DNA of 64,000 bases from Betaproteobacteria bacterium (GCA_900299145.1 OMIN01000098.1:86136-150135); one strand, 5' to 3'. Positions 1 to 8,961 are shown, counted from the first letter of the stretch. Translations and numbers: made by a program. The notes: generated by a model from the sequence alone, not told the origin.

Positions 1-515
1 GTGTGCGTGCGTCGCGATACAAACCACAGGGCAATGGTTGAACACACCGCCGCGTTGACCACCGACAGGACAAACGGCCCTGCGTAATACATCAATTGCG
101 CGTCCATGCGCATGGCCGCCATGCCCATGTAGTGCATAATGCCAATTCCCGTGCCCATCACCGCGCCGCCGATCAGGCGCCGCGAAACGGAAAAGCGGTG
201 ACGCGTGATGATGAACAGGGCAAACCCCGAAGTGGCTATCGCCACTGCCATCGAGGCCAGCGTGGTTCGCAACTCATACTGCACGGGAATCGGAAGGCGG
301 TAAGCGAGCATGCCCACGAAATGCATGGCCCACACCCCGGCGCCCATGGCCAAGGCTCCACCGGCAAGCCAGGCCATGGCTTTGCGCCGCTCCTCGCGAA
401 ACTCAGTGACACGACCTGCAAGGTCGATGGCGGTATAAGACGCCAAAACCGCCACGATGTACGACAACGCCGCCAGCCAGCCATCATATCCGGTGGGCAA
501 TACGCGTCCCGGCAA
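1..515 (-). CDS. MHYT-domain membrane sensor protein, C-terminal part cut off by the window edge
   Basis: The minus frame is open from about 515 to base 1 and encodes a hydrophobic multi-helix protein. It carries two copies of the MHYT signature, seen as WAMHFVGMLAY and GIMHYMGMAAM. MHYT domains are integral membrane sensors thought to bind metal through the Met/His/Tyr residues and often precede GGDEF/EAL output domains; any output domain lies beyond the edge. No ATG precedes the first helix, so I infer TTG at 515, or TTG at 500; neither has a clear ribosome binding site. An internal ATG at 377 would cut the first helices. Family is clear, start is not. Confidence 0.75.
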   Translation of the reverse strand, partial: MPGRVLPTGYDGWLAALSYIVAVLASYTAIDLAGRVTEFREERRKAMAWLAGGALAMGAGVWAMHFVGMLAYRLPIPVQYELRTTLASMAVAIATSGFALFIITRHRFSVSRRLIGGAVMGTGIGIMHYMGMAAMRMDAQLMYYAGPFVLSVVNAAVCSTIALWFVSRRTH

Positions 516-763
516 AGGTCACGAAACGAATTGCAGAAAATCGTTCACGTAGAAATGAGTCGCCGTAGTTTGGGTGAGAAAGCTGATACACCAATTCTGG
601 CAACTACTATACCGTAAAGCCGGTAATTCGCGAGTGTGGCGCTGGGTGGAAGTGTCTAATATCTCCGAGAGTTGTAATGCGCTCGACTGACGGTTGACGA
701 CGCGCCGAGTAATCGGCCGCCGCAATATGCTGCGGCGCAGCAGTGCGCCCGAACCGAATCTAC
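516..763. other. Intergenic region with no recognised gene
   Basis: About 250 bases between the MHYT gene and the first Bug gene. A short minus-strand frame (519-725) exists but has no family resemblance or ribosome binding site. I see no RNA gene, repeat or clear terminator. Confidence 0.5.
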
Positions 764-1732
764 TTAATCTATCTTGGTTCCCGAATCCTTCACCGCTTTA
801 ACCCATTTGGCGAGTTCCGTGACCATGTAGCGGCGGAATTCCTCGCGCGATTCGCCCGCCGCCTGAAAGGCGAGGGAATTGAAAAGGTCTCTTACGTCCG
901 GCTTTTTGAGCACGGCAATTAATTCGTTGTTGAGCCTGTCAAGAATAGAGTCGGGCGTTTTCGCCGGAGCGAGTATGCCGGTCCAGCCCGCCACTTCAAA
1001 TCCGGCGTAGCCGGATTCGGCGACAGTCGGCAATTCCGGCAAAAACGGCGAACGCGCCGAGGTGGATACCGCCAACCCGCGTAATTTGCCCGACTTGATA
1101 TGTGGCAACACGGAAGTCATCGAGTCGAACATCATCGGCAACTCGCCGCTCATCACCTGAATGTTGGAATCGCCGCTGCCGCGAAACGACACATTGTTGC
1201 CGAGCTTGATGCCGGCGGCGTTTTGCAACATCACGGTCGTCAGGTGATTCACCGACCCCGCGCCGAACGTGCCGTAGTTCAGTTCGCCGGGGCGTGCCTT
1301 GGCGATGGCGACCATGGCTTTCACGGTTTTCGCGGCGAACGAAGGGTTGACCACCAGCGTTTGCGAGACCGACACCAGCCGCGTGACCGGCGCGAAATCA
1401 CGTATCGGATCATAGGGCAGCTTCGGATACAGCCCGGGGTTAATCGCCAGCGCGCCGGTACCGTTGACCGACAACGTATAGCCGTCGGGCACGGCCTTTG
1501 CGGCGAGTTCAGTGCCGATGATTGCGCCAGCGCCTGGCCGATTTTCAATCACCACCTGCTGGCTCCAGGCTTCCGTCAGTTTCTGCCCGACGAGCCGCCC
1601 CAGCACGTCGCTCTGCGTACCCGCGCCGAAGGGCACGATGATGCGTATGGGTTTGACGGGGTAGGTTTGCGCGGCGGCAACGGTTGAAAAGAAAAACGGC
1701 ACTATGGCGAGAAATAAATTCCGGATATTCAT
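764..1732 (-). CDS. TctC/Bug-family periplasmic solute receptor
   Basis: About 322 residues. It begins with a Sec signal peptide (MNIRNLFLAI... to AAAQ) followed by the family opening YPVKPIRIIVPFGAGTQSD, then PGAGAIIGTE, a PYDP segment and the ending WVKAVKDSGTKID. Bug receptors capture small carboxylates in the periplasm and normally feed a TctAB membrane pair, which is absent here. The start at 1732 was chosen over the longer frame (to 1843) because it begins exactly at the signal peptide. It lies downstream of the MBL-fold hydrolase on the same strand, so the two may be cotranscribed. Ligand cannot be read from sequence. Confidence 0.92.
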   Translation of the reverse strand: MNIRNLFLAIVPFFFSTVAAAQTYPVKPIRIIVPFGAGTQSDVLGRLVGQKLTEAWSQQVVIENRPGAGAIIGTELAAKAVPDGYTLSVNGTGALAINPGLYPKLPYDPIRDFAPVTRLVSVSQTLVVNPSFAAKTVKAMVAIAKARPGELNYGTFGAGSVNHLTTVMLQNAAGIKLGNNVSFRGSGDSNIQVMSGELPMMFDSMTSVLPHIKSGKLRGLAVSTSARSPFLPELPTVAESGYAGFEVAGWTGILAPAKTPDSILDRLNNELIAVLKKPDVRDLFNSLAFQAAGESREEFRRYMVTELAKWVKAVKDSGTKID

Positions 1733-1781
1733 GGCTGTGACCTTGGATGCAAACGTAGGGAAGGTAACGCAGTGCGTGGCT

Positions 1782-2663
1782 TCAGGCCGCCACGCCGGCA
1801 AGCTCCGCCAGTTCATTGGTCGTGCCGTAGCGGCTGCCATCACGCGTGATTGACGCCATCGCGCACACCGGATCGTGGGTGAAGAAGAGACGCACGCCGC
1901 GTGTGAGCTTGTCGTCGAGAAAGCGCGTCTTTTCGTCGATCAGCATTTCGGGGTAACGGTCGTAGCCCATGGTGATGGGTACGTGCACCCAGGGCCGGCC
2001 GGGAATCATGTCGCTGCAGAACGAGACGCCGCCGCCGTCGGTCAGGATGGTGGCGACCAGCAGGCCCGGCGTGTGGCCGTGGCTGTATTCAAAGCGCACC
2101 TGTGAGCCCAACTTTGGCGAAGTGCCGCCGTCGACAATTTCCAGACGCCCCGTGGCGCGCAGCAAATCCGGCAGTTCGGGAATGAACGAGGCGCGGTCGC
2201 GCGGATGCGGCTTTAACGCGCGCTCCCAGCACTCGCGGCCCACAATGATCTTGGCGTTGGGAAACAGCAATGAGGGCGCAGCCCCCGCCTGCCACGGCGC
2301 CAGCAGCCCGCCGGCGTGATCGAAATGCAAATGCGACAGCACCACGGCGTCAATGTCTTCGTGCGTGAAACCGGCTTTTGCCAGAGAATCGAGCAGCACG
2401 TGCTCGCTTTCCACCACGCCGTAGCGTTCTTTCAGCTTGGGTTCAAAGAAAGCGCCGATGCCGGTTTCAAACAGCACGCGTTTATCACCGCCGTCACCAA
2501 GGCCCGTGGCAAGCAGCGCGCGGCAGGCGAGCGGTACGCGATTCTGTTCGTCCGGCTTGATCCAGCGCGACCAAAGCGCGCGTGGCGCGTTGCCGAACAT
2601 CGCACCGCCGTCGAGCTTTTGCGAATTGCCGAGTATTGACCAGAGCTTTACCGGATGTGGCAT
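1782..2663 (-). CDS. Metallo-beta-lactamase-fold hydrolase
   Basis: 293 residues, no signal peptide. The binuclear metal motif [10 protein letters not shown] is at residues 110-119 (H111, H113, D115, H116). A further His lies in SHGHTPG near 196-198, the bridging Asp in CSDM near 219 and the last His in FTHDP near 265. This is the glyoxalase-II/lactonase layout, in which two zinc ions hydrolyse lactones, thioesters or similar. The neighbouring Bug receptor suggests a catabolic substrate, but which one is unknown. The next gene upstream is divergent. Confidence 0.88.
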   Translation of the reverse strand: MPHPVKLWSILGNSQKLDGGAMFGNAPRALWSRWIKPDEQNRVPLACRALLATGLGDGGDKRVLFETGIGAFFEPKLKERYGVVESEHVLLDSLAKAGFTHEDIDAVVLSHLHFDHAGGLLAPWQAGAAPSLLFPNAKIIVGRECWERALKPHPRDRASFIPELPDLLRATGRLEIVDGGTSPKLGSQVRFEYSHGHTPGLLVATILTDGGGVSFCSDMIPGRPWVHVPITMGYDRYPEMLIDEKTRFLDDKLTRGVRLFFTHDPVCAMASITRDGSRYGTTNELAELAGVAA

Positions 2664-2683
2664 GGCTATGTCCTATGTTATCG

Positions 2684-2713
2684 TAACTATTTGTTTTTAT
2701 TGAATTTATTTTT
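2684..2713 (+). repeat. AT-rich dispersed element, copy 1
   Basis: Reads TAACTATTTGTTTTTATTGA then ATTTATTTTT. It lies between divergent genes and is one of about eighteen similar intergenic copies in the window. Strand is given by the TTTGTTTT-reading orientation. Confidence 0.8.
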
Positions 2714-2759
2714 GCCGGTGCTGAGGCATAATATGCGCGCTATTTTAGCGGAGGCGATG

Positions 2760-3314
2760 ATGCAACGCAGACAATTCCTGAGCGCGCTGGGGTCGCTAGG
2801 CGGGGCCGGCCTGACGGCGCGCTCTGCCGGCGTGTTCGCCCAGCGCACGGACCGCACGCCCGATGTGATTTTCGTGCCGACCGATTTTCAGGTGGTCACG
2901 CAAATGTTGAAGCTCGCCGAGGTGACGAGCAAGGATATCGTCTATGACTTGGGCTGCGGCGATGGGCGTTTCGTGGTCACTGCCGCGCGGCAATTCGGCG
3001 CGCGCGGGGTGGGCGTCGACATCGACCCGCAGCGCATACAGGAAGCCAACGAACTCGCCAAACGCACCGGCGCAGACAAACAGGTGCGTTTCATTCAGGG
3101 CGATCTGTTCGAGACCGACATCAGCGAAGCCACCGTGGTCACGCTGTATCTGTTGACGCGATTGAATCTCAAACTGCGGCCCAAGCTGATGAAAGAGTTA
3201 AAGCCCGGCACGCGCATCGTGTCGCACGCTTTCGACATGGGCGACTGGCAGCCGGAAAAAACCGAATCGGTGGTATCGACCACGATTTACTTGTGGCGCA
3301 TTCCACCCGCGTAG
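2760..3314 (+). CDS. Exported or membrane-associated SAM-dependent methyltransferase
   Basis: 184 residues. The N-terminus MQRRQFLSALGSLGGAG resembles a twin-arginine type leader. SAM motif I is YDLGCGDGRF near residues 62-71, followed by an acidic motif II (GVDID). It is a small class I methyltransferase whose substrate cannot be told. The start at 2760 has GGAGG about six bases upstream; in-frame ATGs at 2757 and 2733 are alternatives. It directly precedes soxX with an eight-base gap, so it may be cotranscribed with the sox genes. An exported methyltransferase would need SAM outside the cytoplasm, so the leader may be a membrane anchor. Confidence 0.75.
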   Translation: MQRRQFLSALGSLGGAGLTARSAGVFAQRTDRTPDVIFVPTDFQVVTQMLKLAEVTSKDIVYDLGCGDGRFVVTAARQFGARGVGVDIDPQRIQEANELAKRTGADKQVRFIQGDLFETDISEATVVTLYLLTRLNLKLRPKLMKELKPGTRIVSHAFDMGDWQPEKTESVVSTTIYLWRIPPA

Positions 3315-3322
3315 AGGCTGCA

Positions 3323-3802
3323 ATGATGGCAAGACTACCGCTCGGGGCGCGCGTAACGCCGGCTACACGGGTGTGCATGGCGTTGGCGGCGGCAACATTG
3401 GCGGCGGCGGCCGGCTGCGTGGCGACGGGCGGCGTCAGCTATACGCTGGCTGATGGCGAAATTCGCGAACCGTTGACTGCGGGCAATCCCGACGCCGAGC
3501 GCGGCCGCAAAGTGCTGGTGAGCCGCGAGGCCAATTGCATCCTGTGCCACGCGGTGCCGGAAACCGGCGAGCGCTTTTTCGGCAATCTTGCGCCGCCGCT
3601 GTCGGGTATCGGCCGGCGCCTGACGGCGGCGCAGATGCGCGCACGCATCGCGGACCCGCTGGCGTTTAACCGCGAATCCATCATGCCGGCCTATTACCGT
3701 GTGGAAGGGCTGAATCGCGTCGCCGAAAACCTGCGCGGCAAGCCGGTGTTGAGCGCGGCGCAGATTGAAGATGTGATAGCCTATTTGCAGACACTGCAAT
3801 GA
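3323..3802 (+). CDS. soxX: SoxX, monohaem c-type cytochrome of thiosulfate oxidation
   Basis: 159 residues with an N-terminal hydrophobic export segment ending in a possible lipobox (AAAAGC). The single haem motif is CILCH at residues 72-76, and a distal Met is likely within ESIMPAYY. SoxX pairs with SoxA to join thiosulfate oxidatively to the SoxY carrier in the periplasm. Identity rests on the motif, the small size and the order soxX-Y-Z-A. The start at 3323 follows an AGAGG-type ribosome binding site. The gap to soxY is seven bases. Confidence 0.88.
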   Translation: MMARLPLGARVTPATRVCMALAAATLAAAAGCVATGGVSYTLADGEIREPLTAGNPDAERGRKVLVSREANCILCHAVPETGERFFGNLAPPLSGIGRRLTAAQMRARIADPLAFNRESIMPAYYRVEGLNRVAENLRGKPVLSAAQIEDVIAYLQTLQ

Positions 3803-3809
3803 CAAGGCG

Positions 3810-4295
3810 ATGAAAACCTCAGATCAAAACCGGCAACGGCGGCGCGTGCTTAAACGCCTCGCGGGCGGCGCGTTGCTGCCGCTGGCCGCGCCGGCGCTTG
3901 CGCAATTGCCCACCGTGCGTCCGCCGCTGGCGGAGCTGGTACCGGTGCTGAAAGAGATCACCCAGGGCGCGCAGGTGCGCGAAGCGCGGGTAAAGCTTGA
4001 GATTCCTCATCTGGCGGAAAACGGTCATCTGGTGCCGCTGACCGTCGAGGTGGAAAGCCCGATGACGCCCGCTGATTATGTGCGAACACTGTATCTGCTG
4101 TCGGAAAAGAACCCGCGGCCGGTGATCGCCAAAATCGGCTTTTCACCCGGCACCGGTCGCGCCGTGCTGACCACGCGCATACGGCTGGCGACGGCGCAAA
4201 ACGTGGTGGCGCTGGCGCAGATGTCGGACGGCGGATTCTGGGCAGCGTCGACCGAAGTGATTGTCACTGAAACCGCCTGTCTGGACGCGACCTGA
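3810..4295 (+). CDS. soxY: SoxY-like sulfur carrier protein with an unusual C-terminus
   Basis: 161 residues with a twin-arginine-like leader (RQRRRVLKRLAGG). SoxY holds sulfur intermediates on a Cys in a flexible C-terminal arm that is normally GGCGG at the very end. Here the chain ends VTETACLDAT, so there is a Cys at 157 but no glycine-rich arm. The reading frame around the stop is unambiguous in this sequence. Position between soxX and soxZ supports a carrier role. The different tail suggests a variant carrier rather than a classic thiosulfate SoxY. Confidence 0.8.
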   Translation: MKTSDQNRQRRRVLKRLAGGALLPLAAPALAQLPTVRPPLAELVPVLKEITQGAQVREARVKLEIPHLAENGHLVPLTVEVESPMTPADYVRTLYLLSEKNPRPVIAKIGFSPGTGRAVLTTRIRLATAQNVVALAQMSDGGFWAASTEVIVTETACLDAT

Positions 4296-4328
4296 CACAA
4301 CAGACGTGATGCGACGGAAAATGCAAGT

Positions 4329-4652
4329 ATGAGCCTCGCCCGAATTCTGGTGCCGCCGACTGCCAAACGCGGTGAGCTGGTGGAGTTGCGCATCGCGATT
4401 CAGCACCCGATGGAAACCGGCTTTCGCATGGACAACAACGGCCGGGTCATTCCCAAGAACACGGTCAACACGCTCATCTGCCGCTATAACGGCGCGGAAG
4501 TGTTTCGTGCGGAGATGGGTTCAGGCATCGCCGCCAATCCGTACTTGCAGTTCTACATCGTCGCGCGCGAAAGCGGCAATGTTGAATTCAACTGGGTGGA
4601 TGACCTCGGCGAGAAAGGCGCGGCAAGTGCGCCGCTTCAGGTTACGTCGTGA
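4329..4652 (+). CDS. soxZ: SoxZ, sulfur carrier chaperone subunit
   Basis: 107 residues and no signal peptide, as is usual for SoxZ, which travels out bound to SoxY. Recognisable segments are the basic N-terminus (ARILVPPTAKRGELVELR), the IAIQHPMETGFR region and the immunoglobulin-like ending. Its stop overlaps the soxA start. Ribosome binding site is weak, which fits translational coupling. Confidence 0.9.
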   Translation: MSLARILVPPTAKRGELVELRIAIQHPMETGFRMDNNGRVIPKNTVNTLICRYNGAEVFRAEMGSGIAANPYLQFYIVARESGNVEFNWVDDLGEKGAASAPLQVTS

Positions 4653-5425
4653 TTCTGCGTTTTGCTTTTGCGCTGCCGTGGCTGGCGGCGATGGCGGCGT
4701 ATGCCGCCCAACCCTTCCGCCCCGAGCCGCTAAAATCCGGCCTCGAATTCTCCGGTGCCGAAGTGCGTGCGTTGTACCAGGACGATTTTTCCAGCCCGGC
4801 GATGCTGTGGACCACGCGTGGCGAAAAACTGTGGAACGAACCGGCAGGCGCCGCCGGTAAATCCTGTGCCAGTTGCCATCAGGATGCGCGCACCGGCATG
4901 AAAGGCGTGTCGGTGAAGTATCCAAAGGTGGATCCGGGCACGGCACGGCTGACCAACATCGAAGGCCGCATCAACCAGTGCCGCACGCAGCACCAGCAGA
5001 CCGAGCCGCTGCGTTATGAATCCGATGAGTTGCTGGCGCTGACGGCGTACGTGGGTTTGCAATCGCGCGGGCAGACAGTGAGCGCCGTCATCGACGCGCA
5101 GAATCGCCGCAATTTCGAGCGCGGCCGCGATATTTTTTACACGCGGCAGGGCCAGATGAATCTGGCGTGCACGCATTGTCATGACCGCAACTTTGGCAGG
5201 AAGCTTTTGAACGACACCATCAGCCAGGGCCACGGCAATCCATACCCCGCGTATCGGCTCGAATGGCAGACCATGGGCTCGCTGCACCGGCGGCTGCGCG
5301 CGTGTTTCTTCGGCGTGCGCGCCGAGATGCCGCCAGCGGGGTCGCAGGAGTTGCTCGATCTGGAACTGTTCCTTGCGTGGCGCTCGCAGGGGCTTAAAGT
5401 CGAGACGCCCGGTGTGCGCAAATAA
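4649..5425 (+). CDS. soxA: SoxA, dihaem cytochrome c of thiosulfate oxidation
   Basis: 258 residues with a signal peptide ending near AAYAA. Two haem motifs are visible, CASCH at 73-77 and CTHCH at 174-178. Cys111 (INQCR) and Cys219 (RACFFGV) sit where SoxA cysteines ligate the haems, the latter being the catalytic persulfide position in characterised homologues. With SoxX it forms the enzyme that loads SoxYZ. GTG start at 4649 overlaps the soxZ stop. No soxB is found in the window, so the pathway is incomplete here. Confidence 0.92.
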   Translation: MILRFAFALPWLAAMAAYAAQPFRPEPLKSGLEFSGAEVRALYQDDFSSPAMLWTTRGEKLWNEPAGAAGKSCASCHQDARTGMKGVSVKYPKVDPGTARLTNIEGRINQCRTQHQQTEPLRYESDELLALTAYVGLQSRGQTVSAVIDAQNRRNFERGRDIFYTRQGQMNLACTHCHDRNFGRKLLNDTISQGHGNPYPAYRLEWQTMGSLHRRLRACFFGVRAEMPPAGSQELLDLELFLAWRSQGLKVETPGVRK

Positions 5426-5463
5426 TTTTTGCTGGCTGGCGTTTTTGGAATGCCGCTGCCAAA

Positions 5464-5492
5464 TAAAATATCAATAAAAACAAATACTTATA
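5464..5492 (-). repeat. AT-rich dispersed element, copy 2
   Basis: On the minus strand reads TAAGTATTTGTTTTTATTGA followed by TATTTTA. It lies between soxA and the next plus-strand gene, about 12 bases before that start. Confidence 0.85.
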
Positions 5493-5504
5493 GAAAGGTC
5501 TGTT

Positions 5505-6158
5505 ATGGCGCAATCCATGGGTGCTATGGGTATTATGGCTGCCGGATTTAATTTTTCCGCCGCTGCCGAAGATGAATTCCACGATTGGTACGACACTGAG
5601 CACGTTCCGCAGCGCCTGCGCGTGCCGGGTTTCATCAATGCCGAGCGCTGGATCGGTGTTGATGATCCGAAGGTGGCATTCGCTACTTATGATCTCGACA
5701 CCATCGGCGTATTGCAAAGCGCGCCGTACTGCGCGTTCACCGGCATCAATCAATCGCCGTGGACAAAGCGCATTGAACATCAGATGAAAAAGCTGGGTCG
5801 CTTCGTTGGCGAGCAACTCACGCCGGGCCGCGTGGCTGCACCGCCGAGCGCGGGCGGGCTGCTGTTTTTTGCGATGAACGTTGACCCGGCGGCCGAAGCT
5901 GAATTCAACCAATGGTACGACACCGAGCATCTGCCGGCGCTGGCGGCGGTGCCGGGCTGCTTGTGCGCGCGGCGTTTTAAGTCATCGGACGACGCAACAC
6001 AAAAATACTTCGCGATTTATCATCTGGATACGCCGGAGGTCGCCACCAGCAAGGCGTGGAAGCACGCAGTGGCTACGCCGTGGACGGGAAAAATCCTCAA
6101 GCACACCAGTGCGCATTTAAGCGCGCGCCTGCGGCGCTATGTGCGCACGGCAGCGTAG
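5505..6158 (+). CDS. Tandem-duplicated alpha/beta-barrel protein (EthD/DUF4286-like)
   Basis: 217 residues made of two similar halves. The first has DEFHDWYDTEHVPQRLRVPG near 23-42 and the second AEFNQWYDTEHLPALAAVPG near 130-149. The WYDTEHxP motif is typical of small dimeric alpha/beta barrels, so this looks like an intramolecular dimer. No signal peptide. Such proteins accompany aromatic or acid catabolism operons, but the reaction is unknown. A related two-domain protein is encoded at 7172-7918. RBS: AGAAAGG before ATG 5505. Confidence 0.75.
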   Translation: MAQSMGAMGIMAAGFNFSAAAEDEFHDWYDTEHVPQRLRVPGFINAERWIGVDDPKVAFATYDLDTIGVLQSAPYCAFTGINQSPWTKRIEHQMKKLGRFVGEQLTPGRVAAPPSAGGLLFFAMNVDPAAEAEFNQWYDTEHLPALAAVPGCLCARRFKSSDDATQKYFAIYHLDTPEVATSKAWKHAVATPWTGKILKHTSAHLSARLRRYVRTAA

Positions 6159-6185
6159 CAGGCGCACGCGGCGAGGGTAAGCCGA

Positions 6186-7190
6186 TCAGTCGAGCTTGAG
6201 CCCCAGCTCGGCGGCGAGCTTGCCATATTTCTCGCCGTCCTCGCGAATTTGCGCTGCGAACGCTGCAGGCAAGTTACCTGCCGGTTCCGCTCCCGCGCCG
6301 GACAACCGTTCACGCACGTCGGGCAGATTCAGCACGCGTGTGAATTCAGAATGCAGTTTTGCGAGTATCACGGCCGGTGTGCCGCGCGGTGCGAGCAGGC
6401 CCACCCACTGCGTCGATTCGTAGCCGGGAAAGCCCTGTTCCGCTACCGTGGGCAATTCCGGCATCGCGGGTGAACGCCGTGCGGTGGACATCGCCAGCGC
6501 GTTAAGGCGCCCGGCCTGCACGTGCGGCTTAACGCTGGCGGTGGTCATGCACACAAAATTCACCTGATTTGCCAGCACGGCGTTTAGCGCCAGGCCGCCA
6601 CCCTTGAACGGAACGTGGGTAAAACTCACGCCCGCGCGGCGCCCGATGAGTTCAGCGGCCAGATGGGTCATGCTGCCGGTGCCGGCCGAGGCATAGCGGA
6701 TATCGGCTTTGCTTTTCGCCGCGGCGATCAAATCTTTCAGCGTCACGGTGCGCAGCGCCGGGTGGGCCGCGCAGGTGAGCGGATTGTCGGCAATCTTGGT
6801 GATGGCATGAAAATCGCGCGCCGGATCGTACGGCAGCTTGGCAAAAATAAATGGGTTGATGCTCAGCGTGCCGACATCACCGAACAACAACGTATGGCCG
6901 TCGGGTGCGGCGCGCGCAGCGAGTTCCACGCCGATAATGCCGGAGCCGCCGCCACGATTGTCGACGATGATCGACTGGCCCCAGCGTTCGGTGATGCGCG
7001 GGCCGATCACGCGCGCGAGAAAATCCGCGCCGCCGCCGGGTGGAAAAGGCACGATCAGGCGCAGCGGGCGTGACGGATAGTCTTGGGCCTGTGCTGCTGC
7101 ACCAGACAGCATGAACAACGCAATGGCGGCACGAAACTGGGTCACGCGAGCGCGTGTTGCGAGCGGGGTAACTATTCGAGCGGCGGCCAA
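6186..7190 (-). CDS. TctC/Bug-family periplasmic solute receptor
   Basis: 334 residues. A long N-terminus leads to a signal peptide ending AAAQAQ, followed by DYPSRPLRLIVPFPPGGGAD, GGSGIIGVE, a PYDP segment and VPFKGGG. It overlaps the upstream minus-strand barrel protein gene by 19 bases, which indicates cotranscription and translational coupling. A shorter start nearer the signal peptide is possible. Ligand unknown. Confidence 0.92.
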   Translation of the reverse strand: MAAARIVTPLATRARVTQFRAAIALFMLSGAAAQAQDYPSRPLRLIVPFPPGGGADFLARVIGPRITERWGQSIIVDNRGGGSGIIGVELAARAAPDGHTLLFGDVGTLSINPFIFAKLPYDPARDFHAITKIADNPLTCAAHPALRTVTLKDLIAAAKSKADIRYASAGTGSMTHLAAELIGRRAGVSFTHVPFKGGGLALNAVLANQVNFVCMTTASVKPHVQAGRLNALAMSTARRSPAMPELPTVAEQGFPGYESTQWVGLLAPRGTPAVILAKLHSEFTRVLNLPDVRERLSGAGAEPAGNLPAAFAAQIREDGEKYGKLAAELGLKLD

Positions 7191-7918
7191 ATGCGCTCCC
7201 CGATAAACGGTGAGCCGGGCGCGTGCACGGTGCCCGCGATCACCTGTGATTCCCAGCGCGTGCGATCCAGCGCCAGCGCTTCGTGCGGCTCTTCAAAATG
7301 CTTGAGACGCGCTTCAAGCGAGGTAAATTCATACAGCACGCTGTGCTTGGCCCAGCCCGCGACACCGGCGAGTTTGCGCGTGGCGATGCAGCCGGTGAGT
7401 TGTGCCATGAACGGCAGCCGGTATTGCGCGTACCAACGGCCGAGATCAAATTCCTCTTCGGGCGTGCGCATGCGAAAGCTGCCCATCTGGATGGCCGGCC
7501 CCGGCCCAGTGCCAGGCCCATGTTCGCGTGGCGCCGGGCCGTTGACACTGGCCTCCACCGTGAACACCGCCGTGCGCAAGCCCGTTCTTTGCGACAACCT
7601 GGCATCGAAGCCTTCGTGTAGCACGGCATCCTTGATCGAGGGCTTGAAAAAGTTGTGCGCTGAAAGCCCACCCACCAGCAGCAGATAATCGTTGCCGCTA
7701 CCGATGGCGTCCTGCGTGCGGCCGACGGCGGTGGTTTTGACTTTCTCCATTTGCGGGCCGCCGCCAGTATGCCGGTAGTGCGCCACCCACGTGTAGCCCG
7801 GCTGCGCGCGCAGATAGGGGCAGTAGACCTCGTGCGTCCAGTCGAGAAATTGCTGGCGCGCCTCGCTTGTTACGCCCTGTGCGAGGTCATACCAGGTGGC
7901 CCAGATGCCTTCCGCCAT
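7172..7918 (-). CDS. Two-domain alpha/beta-barrel protein related to the one at 5505
   Basis: 248 residues. The first half has FLDWTHEVYCPYLRAQPGYTW and the second LGRWYAQYRLPFMAQLTGC, spaced like a duplicated dimeric alpha/beta-barrel domain with weaker motif conservation than its neighbour at 5505. A Gly/Pro-rich linker (EHGPGTGPGPA) separates the halves. No signal peptide. Gene overlap with the following Bug receptor suggests both serve one substrate. Function unknown. Confidence 0.7.
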   Translation of the reverse strand: MAEGIWATWYDLAQGVTSEARQQFLDWTHEVYCPYLRAQPGYTWVAHYRHTGGGPQMEKVKTTAVGRTQDAIGSGNDYLLLVGGLSAHNFFKPSIKDAVLHEGFDARLSQRTGLRTAVFTVEASVNGPAPREHGPGTGPGPAIQMGSFRMRTPEEEFDLGRWYAQYRLPFMAQLTGCIATRKLAGVAGWAKHSVLYEFTSLEARLKHFEEPHEALALDRTRWESQVIAGTVHAPGSPFIGERIWPPLE

Positions 7919-7930
7919 GGCGTTTGTATG

Positions 7931-7960
7931 ATAAAAATATCAATAAAAACAGATGCTTAT
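7931..7960 (-). repeat. AT-rich dispersed element, copy 3
   Basis: On the minus strand reads ATAAGCATCTGTTTTTATTG then ATATTTTTAT. It fills the gap between a Bug gene and the barrel-protein gene at 7918, codirectional with both. Confidence 0.85.
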
Positions 7961-7967
7961 ATACACG

Positions 7968-8951
7968 CTAATCAGCGACGATACCCGCCGTGCGAATCAC
8001 GCGCGCGTATTTGGCGGTCTCCGCTTTGATGAATGCGGTGAATTCCTTCGGGCCGCTGCCGACGGGCTCCGCGCCCTGCTTGATGAGCGCATCCTGCATG
8101 TCTTTCGACTTGGTGCCCTTGATGACCTCGGCGGCCAGTTTGTCGAGTACTGGTGCTGGAATGCCGGCAGGCGCCACCAGCCCGTACCACGCGATCGATT
8201 CGTAGCCCGGCACGCCGCCTTCAGCAATGGTGGGAATCTCCGGCAGCATCGGGCTGCGCTTGGCGGTGGCGATGCCCAGAGCGCGCAGCTTGCCCGCGCG
8301 GCTGTGCGGCGTGACCGACAAAATGCTGGTAATCATCATCTGCACCTGCCCGGCAAGCAGATCGACGATGCCCGGCGCGCCCCCTTTGTAAGGAACATGG
8401 ATGAGTTTGATCTTCGCCATGGTGTTCAACAACTCAGTGGCCAGATGTTGCGACGAACCGACGCCGCCGGACGCGTAGGACATGGGTTTGGCGCTGTCGC
8501 GGGCAAGTGCAATCAGCTCTTTCGTGGAGTTGGCCTTGACTGACGGATGCACAGCCAGCAGCAGTGGCAGCATCGCCGTCATGCTCACCGGCTGGAAATC
8601 GCGCTCGGTGTCATAGGGCAATTTTTTTTGCAGCAGCGGATTCAACGCATGACCGATTGCCACCATCAGCAGCGTGTGGCCGTCCGGGTTGGCCTTGGCG
8701 GCAAGCTCCGCCGCGATCACGCCATTGGCGCCACTGCGATTGTCGATCACCACCTGCTGGCCCCAGGCATCAGACAGCTGCTTGCCAATCATGCGCGCAA
8801 GAATATCGGTGCCGCCGCCAGCAGTGAACGGCACAATGATGCGCAGCGGGCGGATGGGGTAGTCGGCGGCAGTGGCGGTGTTAATCTGCGCGGCGGCAGC
8901 GATGACAGCGGTGCCCATGGTAATTGCGCCCGCCCTGGCGAATGTGTTCAT
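7968..8951 (-). CDS. TctC/Bug-family periplasmic solute receptor
   Basis: 327 residues. The signal peptide (MNTFARAGAI... to TATAA) is followed by DYPIRPLRIIVPFTAGGGTD, SGANGVIAAE, LPYDTERDF, VPYKGGAPG and a VIRTAG ending. The start at 8951 has AAGGGTGG just upstream; the longer frame to 8978 would overlap the dioxygenase gene. The ten-base gap to the TauD-type gene indicates one operon, so this receptor may deliver the dioxygenase substrate. Confidence 0.93.
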   Translation of the reverse strand: MNTFARAGAITMGTAVIAAAAQINTATAADYPIRPLRIIVPFTAGGGTDILARMIGKQLSDAWGQQVVIDNRSGANGVIAAELAAKANPDGHTLLMVAIGHALNPLLQKKLPYDTERDFQPVSMTAMLPLLLAVHPSVKANSTKELIALARDSAKPMSYASGGVGSSQHLATELLNTMAKIKLIHVPYKGGAPGIVDLLAGQVQMMITSILSVTPHSRAGKLRALGIATAKRSPMLPEIPTIAEGGVPGYESIAWYGLVAPAGIPAPVLDKLAAEVIKGTKSKDMQDALIKQGAEPVGSGPKEFTAFIKAETAKYARVIRTAGIVAD

Positions 8952-8961
8952 GTCCACCCTT

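Noticed and set aside
96..617. Plus-strand frame at the left edge
   Set aside because: His/Arg-rich shadow of the minus-strand MHYT gene.
519..725. Small minus-strand frame upstream of the MHYT gene
   Set aside because: No ribosome binding site, no family resemblance and no conserved-looking composition.
2684..2713. AT-rich elements as ordinary promoters
   Set aside because: They occur in convergent gaps (24084, 61186) and in either orientation relative to the next gene, and show no consistent -35/-10 spacing.
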